This document shows positions 7,046 through 13,743 of a stretch of 13,743 bases of DNA, piece after piece. Made by a program: the position numbers and the translations under genes. The notes under the pieces are model-generated. The model ran no database searches and was not told where the DNA came from. It saw only the letters and a program-made list of their open reading frames with translations. Position 1 is the stretch's first letter; every line of letters starts with the position of its first letter. The DNA lies in NCBI GenBank assembly GCA_030642025.1, contig DAOWOO010000007.1, positions 1 through 13,743 of the forward strand, given 5' to 3'. Origin of the DNA: Candidatus Zixiibacteriota bacterium. Lineage in GTDB: Bacteria > Zixibacteria > MSB-5A5 > GN15 > PGXB01.

Positions 7046-7046
7046 T
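7029..7046. repeat. Perfect palindrome overlapping the -35 box (operator candidate)
   Basis: ATTGACAC-TT-GTGTCAAT has two perfect 8-bp arms around 2 bp. It covers the -35 hexamer of the operon promoter and starts 10 nt after the stop of the upstream gene. This is the size and place expected for a dimeric regulator site. As RNA it could also form a 7-bp stem with a CAAG tetraloop, but no U-run follows, so a terminator is less likely. Confidence 0.55.
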
Positions 7047-7056
7047 CAATTAACAC

Positions 7057-7434
7057 CTATCCCAGGATTTTTCGAGTTTGGTACAATCCCACCAGCCAGG
7101 TTATACCCATCAAAAGATACAGCGCTGTCGCAATAAAAGCTGGAATACTGAGTAGGTTTGCTGAATCCATAAGCAAAAGAAGCTGCGCCAGAAGTAAAAA
7201 CCCAAACCCCAGCACAAACATCTGCCAGCTTTTAGATAACAGTCCCCCGCGGACCAGCGACAGTATCTTCAACGACCAGATCAGGCAGATAAGAGAACAA
7301 ATCAGTAAAACAAGATTGAAAATCGACCCGGTCGAGTAAAGGTTTTCGGCTTTTACCGACGCTTCTGCTGATCCGGTCAAGACCAGATTGACAGCAGTAG
7401 CCGCTAATACCACATATAGAAAGCGCTTCATCAT
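7057..7434 (-). CDS. Small membrane protein of unknown function
   Basis: A 125-residue hydrophobic protein that I do not recognise. Residues 1-25 (MMKRFLYVVLAATAVNLVLTGSAEA in composition) look like a signal peptide with a possible cleavage after an A-x-A-like site, or a first membrane segment. Three further hydrophobic segments lie at roughly 36-60, 71-89 and 94-117, with a short basic loop SLVRGGLLSKSW between the first two and a basic tail QTRKILG. Its ATG overlaps the stop of the upstream DUF4388/PATAN gene as ATGA, so the two are almost certainly cotranslated and may act together. A second ATG follows at once (MM); either could start. The pilus operon promoter lies just after its stop. 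Confidence 0.7.
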   Translation of the reverse strand: MMKRFLYVVLAATAVNLVLTGSAEASVKAENLYSTGSIFNLVLLICSLICLIWSLKILSLVRGGLLSKSWQMFVLGFGFLLLAQLLLLMDSANLLSIPAFIATALYLLMGITWLVGLYQTRKILG

Positions 7435-8639
7435 GATGCACCTTTCACCAGTTTGACGACCCGATCCGCTTTCTTGATCGATAAAAGCAGATTGTCGTCG
7501 ATCTGATAACGTTTAACCAGTTCCCGGCGCAGGGCCAGGGGCTCGGAAATCTCTTTTCTGACCTTACCGACAGCCCGTCGGTAAATCCCATCTCCCAGAA
7601 AATAAAATACGTACTCAAGCTGATTGCTGAGCATATTTTCCAGGGCGTTCATGACGGTGTGTATTCTCACCGTCGACGGCAATTTCATAATCTCCAGGAA
7701 GAATTTATCAAATGACGGACGAGTGTCGGCTCCCGGATCAAATCCCGGAAAATGAATTAAAAAACCGGTGCGGAAACTTGCCTGATACTTGTTGAGCATC
7801 GGGTTTTGATCGCCGACTATTTCTTCAATCAATGTACGGATACGATAGAAACAATTGTTATAGAGGGTAAAGAGTATCGAGATTATTAATTCCTCTTCAT
7901 TTACCACTGATTCTTCCTGCCGGGCTGACCGGCCGGACGCCTGAACCAAACCGGTAATAATCATCTTATAGATAGCCCGATAGGTGACAAACTCGCCGAT
8001 GGGAGAGGTCTCGACAAGATCTTTGACGGTGCGTTCACCGTTGATCAGCGGCAAAAGCTTAAACTCATCCATTGACAGCGTAATTTCGTCGCGCTTTGTC
8101 TTCATGACCGTGGCGATCTTTAATAAAACATCATCGGGCGGCAGAACCTTCTGAATCTCAAACCATTCATCGATTCTGCGAGTACCCTCCATAATAACAT
8201 TGACTGAATTTAACTCAATCGGGAAGGGCGCTTTCCTGGGTTCGGCTCCATCAATGAATTTAAAATCGCCCTCCTCCCAGGAGAAAAGATTGTAAACGAT
8301 TTCTTCAATCTGAATTTTGAGGCACTCAATCACCTCGTCCTTTTCAAACAGATTCATATCAACCAGGGTTGTTCCAAGCTGACGACCGATCTGTTTGTGC
8401 AGGACAATGGCTTTCTCAAGATCGGATTTGGATATCTTGCCGAGCTTTAAGAGAAGATTGCCCAGAAGATCCTCGGAAGAATTTATCGACGAAGCATGAA
8501 TAATATTGCCGTTTTTAAAGGCTATTTCCTTCTGCCGCGTGGCGGTGGAAATCTGCAGAATCCCCGTCTTTTTGCCGGTTGACAACAACTGCAAAATATC
8601 GGGAAATGATACTGTTTTCAAATTACCGGTCAGGCTCAT
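7431..8639 (-). CDS. DUF4388/PATAN-domain regulatory protein
   Basis: A 402-residue soluble protein. Residues 1-50 (MSLTGNLKTVSFPDILQLLS, then KTGILQIS and KEIAFKNGNIIHAS) are the hallmark opening of the DUF4388/PATAN domain. Residues 56-125 (LLGNLLLKLGKISKSDLEKAI, IGRQLGTTLVDMNLF, ECLKIQIEEIVYNLFSWEEGDF) form the helical insert, whose LG-x2-L-x3-G-x-I-x4-L repeats resemble the MshEN motif of PilB-type ATPases. Residues 186-235 complete a winged-helix-like section. Residues 246-402 are a helical region without a family I recognise. PATAN proteins are signalling adaptors; in Synechocystis, PATAN response regulators bind PilB and steer phototaxis. Here no receiver domain is fused. Proximity to pilB suggests a similar role (inference). 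The ATG has only a weak ribosome binding site; the stop overlaps the next gene. Confidence 0.85.
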   Translation of the reverse strand: MSLTGNLKTVSFPDILQLLSTGKKTGILQISTATRQKEIAFKNGNIIHASSINSSEDLLGNLLLKLGKISKSDLEKAIVLHKQIGRQLGTTLVDMNLFEKDEVIECLKIQIEEIVYNLFSWEEGDFKFIDGAEPRKAPFPIELNSVNVIMEGTRRIDEWFEIQKVLPPDDVLLKIATVMKTKRDEITLSMDEFKLLPLINGERTVKDLVETSPIGEFVTYRAIYKMIITGLVQASGRSARQEESVVNEEELIISILFTLYNNCFYRIRTLIEEIVGDQNPMLNKYQASFRTGFLIHFPGFDPGADTRPSFDKFFLEIMKLPSTVRIHTVMNALENMLSNQLEYVFYFLGDGIYRRAVGKVRKEISEPLALRRELVKRYQIDDNLLLSIKKADRVVKLVKGAS

Positions 8640-8658
8640 AGGACATCTTTGGTTTAAT

Positions 8659-8680
8659 CCGGGAAAAATAAAATTCCCGG
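8659..8680. repeat. Leader hairpin upstream of the DUF4388 gene
   Basis: CCGGGAA and TTCCCGG make a perfect 7-bp GC-containing stem around an 8-nt A/T loop. It lies between the predicted transcription start (near 8686) and the ATG at 8639, so it would sit at the 5' end of the mRNA. No T-run follows on either strand. It could stabilise the 5' end or control translation of a gene that has a poor ribosome binding site. Confidence 0.5.
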
Positions 8681-8692
8681 CATATTTCCATA

Positions 8693-8701
8693 ATTATAGC
8701 A
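8693..8701 (-). promoter_or_regulatory. Extended -10 promoter for the DUF4388-membrane protein pair
   Basis: The minus strand reads TGCTATAAT, a perfect extended -10 element (TG-n-TATAAT). No convincing -35 lies 17 nt upstream, which is usual for extended -10 promoters. The predicted start near 8686 gives a leader of about 47 nt carrying the hairpin. Confidence 0.55.
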
Positions 8702-8762
8702 TTTCTCTTATTTTATCGGGACTTTGGGGGTCATTCTTTACCCGGATGATTGAGTAATTACC

Positions 8763-11054
8763 TTATTGGGAGATAAAAAGATGCCCTTCATTGACTATCA
8801 GGGATACTGCGCCAATATCAGACATTTGCACAATTGAAGGAAGTCTGGAGCGGCGGTCGGCCATCATTGACACAACATCGCCCGCTCGGGCTGTAACCCT
8901 ATTGCAGACAACAGATATCGAACAATCTCCGGCGCCCTCGGTCAGCAGATCAATATCCCGTTCATCCACCTCGGATTTGACCAGCACCAGTTCGTGGTTG
9001 TCGGGCAGGAATGGAAAAGATTTCAAATCAAGCGGGGTATCCCTATCGACAATGACAACAGCAGAAGAATCAAAATAGTACCCTATTGTTCCGGTCGATA
9101 AATATATCACATTCTGGTCTAATTTCGGCCCGCTGAAATCGTTGTCTTCATAGAAAATAAAGAACCCGGTTTTTATATCCTCGGGCCCGATACCGGCAAT
9201 GTCAATGGCGACCTTCATTGCGGAACGTGGAACATATATTTCCCGGCCAAGCCCCTTCCCAGCAAAATATACTACCTCTCTTATAGTAGCGTACTCCGGC
9301 GTAAGCGCAATAATCGTCGGCGCTGAAATCCCCCTGCTCTGCAAATACGGCTCGATAATCTTCTCAGCTATATAGTATTCTTTTAACGGCAAATTGCACA
9401 ACACAACCTGTTCGGGAAATGATTGCTTGACCGCAATTATTCCCCTCGAAATTGAAAACAGTTCGATCTTTACATCCTCTTTTTCCGCCAGAGCGGGTAT
9501 GCCGATAGTCAGAATTGCCGTACCCAATAACATGAATACCAGAACGCGGCGGGCAGGTTTTGAATTGATGGCGACAAACACCGCCGCCAGAATAACATAA
9601 TAGACCAGCAGTATTATTCCCGGCAGGCGGAAACTCAGAAGCATGGCTGTCGTTTCTGATCCGAAAAATTCCAGAATAGCTATTATTGAAACAATTATCG
9701 GATTTAACATCGCTCCAAAAAAACTACCGGCCAGCGGCAGCGCCAATGCTGATAGCAGAACAACCATTTCGCCGATTACCGTCAGACTGACCAGCGGTAC
9801 AATAATCAGGTTGGAGACAAAAGATATTATTGGCATTCTCTGAAAGTAGTAAGCCGACATCGGAAGCGAAACCACCTGGGCCACGATACAAACCATGAGC
9901 GGGAATATCAGCAGCTTATAGTACAATTTCCGCTGAACCGGCTTGAAGAGCGAGGTTATTCGAGGCAAGAGAAATATCAATCCCCACGCAGTTATAAAAG
10001 AGAGCTGAAAACCGACATCAAACAGCTCGGTTGGCTTGAAAAGGAGAATGATAAGCGCCGCGGCGGCAATAATATTATTGTAATCAATCCGCCTCTGGAA
10101 GGCTTTGCCGATTATTATCAGTGAGGCCATAACCGCCGCTCGAATCACCGACGGCTGATTATATGCCAGAAACGAAAAGACGACAATTACCACCAGAAGA
10201 ATGATACTGCGCCAAACCGTCTTAATCGGTGAAACCCGCAGCAGAAAAACAAAAACCAGTATGACCAGCGCGACATTGGAGCCGGAAACCGCCAGAAGAT
10301 GCAACGTTCCGCTATCGCGAAACAGATCGTAGATATGCTGGGGAATATCCCTGGTTTCCCCGATCAGGAACCCGGAGGCCAGCGCGGCGGCGTCAGGATC
10401 AAGTGTCCGGGTGAAAGTTCCTGTTATAGCCCCGCGTAATCGGTCAATCAGTCGGTAAAAATGACGCGAACCGACGGGATCGACTTGAAGAGTATAATCA
10501 TGCGGAAGGTACGCCGAGGCAAAGACACCCTTAAGATTCAAATAACGCCGGTAATTGAATCCCGACAGGCTGCGGCCGCCCTTGATACCAAGAAGCCGGG
10601 CGGTGAAAAACAGTCGGTCGCCATATTGAAGCCTGGTTGTCTCGGTGTTGATATTCAACAGCAAACGGCCATGCCCGGGTCGGATAGTCGATCCGTCCTG
10701 AATGGAATCAACCGCCACATACAAAGCGGTACGGTTATGTCTGATTACCGGCCAGTCATCAATAGTACCATACACCGTATGCTTAAGGTCGTCATCAACA
10801 TAGTGAATGACATGACCCGGCGGAAAAGTATGGTACCTGAATGAATACCCAAAAGCCGAAAGCACAGCCAGAGATACCAGGCATATCAGACCGGCCTGAG
10901 CGGTTCTATCCTTGAAATATAAATAAACTGCGGCAAAGGCCAGAATCAGTGCCGCGAAAAACCAGGTCCATGCCGGAATTGAAAACGTATCGGCGGCAAG
11001 GATACCCACCATCACCGCCGCCGCCGCCCATATTGCCGGAAATCGTCCTGCCAT
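8763..11054 (-). CDS. comEC: ComEC/Rec2-family DNA uptake channel with a degenerate nuclease-like domain
   Basis: A 763-residue membrane protein of the normal ComEC length. Residues 8-70 have N-terminal membrane segments; 90-190 match the DUF4131 OB-like periplasmic domain. Residues 222-500 are the Competence domain with about ten hydrophobic helices and the signature SGTLHLLAVSGSNVALV (248-264), including H252. ComEC carries single-stranded DNA through the inner membrane during transformation. The C-terminal region (526-763) aligns in layout with the metallo-beta-lactamase-like domain, but where active proteins have VGQGD it reads ISRGI (535-539), and where they have HPDADH it reads TPEYAT (585-590), so metal ligands are missing. 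It follows murJ by 16 nt; its ribosome binding site is weak. Nearby pilBTC genes make a DNA-uptake role plausible, though not proven. Confidence 0.9.
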   Translation of the reverse strand: MAGRFPAIWAAAAVMVGILAADTFSIPAWTWFFAALILAFAAVYLYFKDRTAQAGLICLVSLAVLSAFGYSFRYHTFPPGHVIHYVDDDLKHTVYGTIDDWPVIRHNRTALYVAVDSIQDGSTIRPGHGRLLLNINTETTRLQYGDRLFFTARLLGIKGGRSLSGFNYRRYLNLKGVFASAYLPHDYTLQVDPVGSRHFYRLIDRLRGAITGTFTRTLDPDAAALASGFLIGETRDIPQHIYDLFRDSGTLHLLAVSGSNVALVILVFVFLLRVSPIKTVWRSIILLVVIVVFSFLAYNQPSVIRAAVMASLIIIGKAFQRRIDYNNIIAAAALIILLFKPTELFDVGFQLSFITAWGLIFLLPRITSLFKPVQRKLYYKLLIFPLMVCIVAQVVSLPMSAYYFQRMPIISFVSNLIIVPLVSLTVIGEMVVLLSALALPLAGSFFGAMLNPIIVSIIAILEFFGSETTAMLLSFRLPGIILLVYYVILAAVFVAINSKPARRVLVFMLLGTAILTIGIPALAEKEDVKIELFSISRGIIAVKQSFPEQVVLCNLPLKEYYIAEKIIEPYLQSRGISAPTIIALTPEYATIREVVYFAGKGLGREIYVPRSAMKVAIDIAGIGPEDIKTGFFIFYEDNDFSGPKLDQNVIYLSTGTIGYYFDSSAVVIVDRDTPLDLKSFPFLPDNHELVLVKSEVDERDIDLLTEGAGDCSISVVCNRVTARAGDVVSMMADRRSRLPSIVQMSDIGAVSLIVNEGHLFISQ

Positions 11055-11070
11055 AGATATTACAATATCC

Positions 11071-12639
11071 CTATTTCCTGCGTTGAATCATGGATAAAAA
11101 TCTGCTGATTTCATCAATCCTGAGTAGAAACAGAATCAACAGGTAATTTATCCCCATAGTGGTAATCTGCAATGCTACAACAGCGATTTTGCCGATTATA
11201 TCGTCTTGACCGATCATCGTCCCCCAATCAGCCCAACGCGTAACATAATATGCCAGGACCGCGGCCAGCACCATCAGAATTGCCTTATAAATAATAGCTC
11301 CCATACGTATACCGGAAACCTTCTTCCTTAAATTGAAAACCAGCATTACAAGATTTACTAATCCTCCTGCCGATGTGGCGGCGGCCAACCCGGCAAAACC
11401 CCAGAGCGGAATGAAGGCGAAATTAAGTGAAATATTAACAGCCACAGCCAGAATAGAATACTGCATCGGCCGTTTGGCATCGCCCAGAGCATAGAAAATC
11501 GGCGCCGCCACCCGAACACCGGCAAAACCGATCAGACCGAACGAGTAAAAGAACAGGGCCCGCGCTGTCTGTACGGTTGCTTCATTGGTAAATGCTCCTC
11601 GCTGGAATATTAATCTTACCAGATCCTCACCGAAACCGGCCAGGTAAACCGCCGAGGGAATTACCATGAGAAGGGTCAGGCCGATCGCCTCATGGAATGT
11701 GCCCGCCAATTTTTCATGCTGATTGCGGGCGACCTCCCCGGCGGCTTTCGGTAATGTCACCGTTCCCAGCGCCACCGCGAAAACACCCAGTGGGAAATGC
11801 ATCAGCCGATAGGCGAAATTAAGATACGACATCGCTCCTTCAAGTATCAACGAGGCCAGAAGAGTGTTAATCATGATATTTATCCGCGATGCCGAGAGAC
11901 CGAGAATCATCGGCGAAATAAGCCGACCCATCCGACGAAGCCCCTCATCGGCAAAATCTATTACAAAATGAAAGTGATATCCTATCCTGAATAGAGTCGG
12001 AAGCTGAAAAACCATCTGGCCGATACCGCCAATCAGAACACCGAGCGCCAGAGTGTAAATCGGAGCATTGAAGTAATTGTGCAGAAAAATCGGCGTCAGG
12101 ATCATCCCCAGGTTAAACATGGCCGGCGACAATGCCGGTATTCCGAAACGGCCGTGCGAGTTTAATATCCCCATGAAAACAGCCGAAATGGAAACCATCA
12201 AAAGGTAAACAAACATAAGCCGGGTCATGGTGACGGTCAGGTCGAATTTGGCCGGATCGGAGACAAACCCCTTGGCGGTTATATAGACGATTGACGGGGC
12301 AAGCAGAATACCGAGAGCAACAACAAGGCCGACGATAATAATGAGGGCGGATATGGTCAGGCTGGCCAGGTAGAAGGCCTCCCGCCTTCCCGATTTAACA
12401 AGCTTGTCCTTGAAAACCGGCACAAATGCCGACGACAGAGCGCCTTCGGCAAAAAGGTCGCGCAGGAGATTGGGAATGCGGAAGGCCGCCACAAAGGCAT
12501 CGGTAAGCATCCCGGCCCCGAAAAAGAAAGCAACCACCTGCTCACGGATCAGGCCCAGAACCCGAGATAGCGCCGTCGCGGCGGCCACTTTACCAGCCGA
12601 ATGGGCCATCGGTCGGTTGTCTTTTTTATCCGTTGACAA
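11071..12639 (-). CDS. murJ: MurJ (MviN), lipid II flippase
   Basis: A 522-residue MOP-superfamily transporter with about 14 hydrophobic helices, the expected size. The first helices hold SRVLGLIREQVVAFFFGAG (25-43) and TDAFVAAFRIPNLLRDLFAE (46-65). R26, R32, D47 and R60 correspond to the E. coli MurJ residues R18, R24, D39 and R52 that are needed in its cavity. A later YRLMHFPLGVFAVALGT segment carries the equivalent of R270. Family knowledge: MurJ moves lipid-linked peptidoglycan precursor to the outer face of the membrane. The start is uncertain: an in-frame stop lies shortly upstream, leaving the TTG at 12639 or the ATG at 12609, and neither has a good ribosome binding site. A start at the ATG would give 512 residues. 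It heads a probable unit with comEC and is divergent from rpsT, with 58 bp between them. Confidence 0.95.
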   Translation of the reverse strand: MSTDKKDNRPMAHSAGKVAAATALSRVLGLIREQVVAFFFGAGMLTDAFVAAFRIPNLLRDLFAEGALSSAFVPVFKDKLVKSGRREAFYLASLTISALIIIVGLVVALGILLAPSIVYITAKGFVSDPAKFDLTVTMTRLMFVYLLMVSISAVFMGILNSHGRFGIPALSPAMFNLGMILTPIFLHNYFNAPIYTLALGVLIGGIGQMVFQLPTLFRIGYHFHFVIDFADEGLRRMGRLISPMILGLSASRINIMINTLLASLILEGAMSYLNFAYRLMHFPLGVFAVALGTVTLPKAAGEVARNQHEKLAGTFHEAIGLTLLMVIPSAVYLAGFGEDLVRLIFQRGAFTNEATVQTARALFFYSFGLIGFAGVRVAAPIFYALGDAKRPMQYSILAVAVNISLNFAFIPLWGFAGLAAATSAGGLVNLVMLVFNLRKKVSGIRMGAIIYKAILMVLAAVLAYYVTRWADWGTMIGQDDIIGKIAVVALQITTMGINYLLILFLLRIDEISRFLSMIQRRK

Positions 12640-12660
12640 GATTTAGTTTATCCATATATT
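12633..12660 (+). promoter_or_regulatory. rpsT promoter, -35 overlapping the murJ start region
   Basis: A perfect TTGACA at 12633-12638, a 16-nt spacer and TATATT at 12655-12660. Transcription would start near 12667, about 31 nt before the rpsT TTG. The -35 box covers the proposed murJ TTG start codon on the other strand, so RNA polymerase binding here could interfere with transcription into murJ. Confidence 0.7.
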
Positions 12661-12697
12661 GAAAGGCTCATATTATTAAGGATGAAAGGGTTTTAGT

Positions 12698-12955
12698 TTG
12701 CCACACCACAAGTCGTGCAAGAAGAGGATGCGCACCTCTGACGAAGACAGAATGAAAAACCGGTCGATTTCCTCGATGATGAAGAGATTGATTAAGGAAC
12801 TCGAAGCGTGCACCACCAGAGCCGACGCCGAAAGCAGGCTGAAGAATGTTGTCTCCATTATTGACAAGGTTTCTCAGAGTCACATTATACATAAGAATAA
12901 AGCGGCGAATTTGAAATCAAGGCTGACAACATTTGTCAACGGCCTCTCCGGTTAA
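12698..12955 (+). CDS. rpsT: 30S ribosomal protein S20 (bS20)
   Basis: An 85-residue basic helical protein, the normal S20 length. The opening PHHKSCKKRMRTSDEDRMKN matches the family pattern (basic KSxxKRxR, then a polar helix). The central helix and the late segment SHIIHKNKAANLKSRL fit the S20 motif in which H/K-K-N-x-A-x-R/K-x-K-S-R-L lies near the C-terminus. The start is TTG at 12698: an in-frame stop lies 13-15 nt upstream and no ATG fits. AAAGGG ends 7 nt before the TTG. E. coli rpsT also starts with UUG, which takes part in its translational autoregulation. It is the only plus-strand gene here; it converges with the reductase gene, with 12 nt between the ends and no clear terminator. 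Confidence 0.95.
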   Translation: MPHHKSCKKRMRTSDEDRMKNRSISSMMKRLIKELEACTTRADAESRLKNVVSIIDKVSQSHIIHKNKAANLKSRLTTFVNGLSG

Positions 12956-12967
12956 GCGGTTTCTCTG

Positions 12968-13743
12968 TCATATCAAATACCTGACCAGCCTCAGCAGCCG
13001 TGGCTTGGTTTTTACTAAATGTAACAGCAATCCGGCGGCGTGAATGTTATAAACATTGTGCGTTTTAAAGTACCGCCGGAGTTCTCTGATAATTTCAGTA
13101 AATTCTCCATCATTAACATGCGTATACACTCGGCGCAGTTTAAGATAATTATTCAGATCATCGCCCCTTTCATCAAGAAATTTCCCGGGATAAAGTCTCT
13201 CGATATTGTTAATATTCCCCACCCGTCCCGAAAGAAACTCCACCGCCGCCTGCCCGGCATATCGGCCAGAATAAACGGCATTGACTATCCCGGCCCCGGA
13301 AAGCGAATCAACCGCCCGGGCCGCATCCCCGGCCACAAGTATATTGCCGATATGGAACATCTCTTTCCCTCGGTATGATGGCAGCATTCCGCAAAACTTT
13401 TCCCTGATGCATCCCGACGGAAAATGATCGGCCATAAAGCCATCAAGATAATCGGCCGCTACCACGCCGTCCCGGTCGTCAACGGAGATAGCCAGGCCGA
13501 TATTGGCCGAGTTTTGTGATTTCGGAAACACCCAGATATATCCGCCGGGTGCGATTTCCCGCCCGACATAAAATGAGATCGTGTCGCTTTCGACGTTGAT
13601 ATTTTCCACCCGGTATTCCAGCGCCGCGGCCACCTGCTTCAATTCGAGACAATTATTCATCCCGGCCTGCCGAGCCACCTGTGATTCGACACCATCGGCA
13701 GCGATAATAATTTTTGTTTTCACCCGTTCAACGGAAGCGTCGG
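12968..13743 (-). CDS. Geranylgeranyl-reductase-family FAD oxidoreductase (3' part)
   Basis: The last 257 residues of a larger flavoprotein; the frame is open to the right edge, so the N-terminal FAD dinucleotide motif is outside the window and the GTG at 13723 is an internal valine, not a start. Visible are the second FAD motif region KIIIAADGVESQVARQAG, the family signature APGGYIWVFPKSQNSANIGL, and GNILVAGDAARAVDSLSGAGI, whose GDAA contacts FAD. This matches the geranylgeranyl reductase/digeranylgeranylglycerophospholipid reductase family, which reduces prenyl chain double bonds of quinones, lipids or pigments. The substrate here is unknown; a menaquinone side chain or a prenyl lipid is possible. 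The C-terminal 90 residues are helical and basic, without a membrane segment. It converges with rpsT. Confidence 0.85.
   Translation of the reverse strand, partial: DASVERVKTKIIIAADGVESQVARQAGMNNCLELKQVAAALEYRVENINVESDTISFYVGREIAPGGYIWVFPKSQNSANIGLAISVDDRDGVVAADYLDGFMADHFPSGCIREKFCGMLPSYRGKEMFHIGNILVAGDAARAVDSLSGAGIVNAVYSGRYAGQAAVEFLSGRVGNINNIERLYPGKFLDERGDDLNNYLKLRRVYTHVNDGEFTEIIRELRRYFKTHNVYNIHAAGLLLHLVKTKPRLLRLVRYLI

Noticed and set aside
11055..11070. GATATT-GT-AATATC inverted repeat in the murJ-comEC gap
   Set aside because: Only six AT-rich base pairs with a 2-nt centre; too weak for a terminator and likely chance.
12924..12938. TGACAA-CAT-TTGTCA repeat near the end of rpsT as a terminator
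   Set aside because: It lies within conserved coding sequence, has a 3-nt loop and no following T-run.

Overview
This 13.7-kb window is a dense bacterial chromosomal region. It has no tRNA, rRNA, CRISPR array, insertion sequence or phage gene that I can recognise, and no gene-free stretch longer than about 160 bases. Every gene except rpsT lies on the minus strand. The combination of a Myxococcus-type MglA/MglB pair, several roadblock proteins, a type IV pilus motor operon and a DUF4388/PATAN protein suggests a diderm, surface-motile, uncultured-type lineage, such as a Zixibacteria-like or other FCB-group bacterium, or a deltaproteobacterial relative. The phylum is an inference and cannot be fixed from the sequence alone.

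Layout, read in the direction of minus-strand transcription from high to low coordinates. (1) 13743-12968: 3' part of a geranylgeranyl-reductase-family flavoprotein, cut by the window edge. (2) 12698-12955, plus strand: rpsT (ribosomal protein bS20), with a TTG start and a strong promoter whose -35 box overlaps the murJ start region. (3) 12639-8763: murJ (lipid II flippase) and comEC (DNA-uptake channel), 16 nt apart. (4) 8639-7057: a DUF4388/PATAN protein and a small membrane protein joined by an ATGA overlap, behind an extended -10 promoter and a leader hairpin. (5) 6941 to the left edge: one long operon of TPR-roadblock, membrane-roadblock, stand-alone roadblock, mglA, mglB, pilB, pilT and the first codons of pilC. 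It sits behind a near-consensus promoter whose -35 box lies inside a perfect 8+8 bp palindrome.

The operon in (5) is the centre of interest. It places an Ras-like polarity GTPase (MglA), its probable partner MglB and three further roadblock proteins with different partners (TPR, membrane, none) in one transcription unit with the pilus extension ATPase, the retraction ATPase and the platform protein. This looks like a complete module for deciding where and when type IV pili are assembled and retracted. MglA itself is unusual: after a canonical GTPase domain it carries a disordered tail of about 185 residues ending in a basic, aromatic peptide. The PATAN protein just upstream belongs to a domain family known to touch PilB in cyanobacteria. 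ComEC, which normally works with pili in DNA uptake, is adjacent but has lost the metal-ligand motifs of its C-terminal nuclease-like domain.
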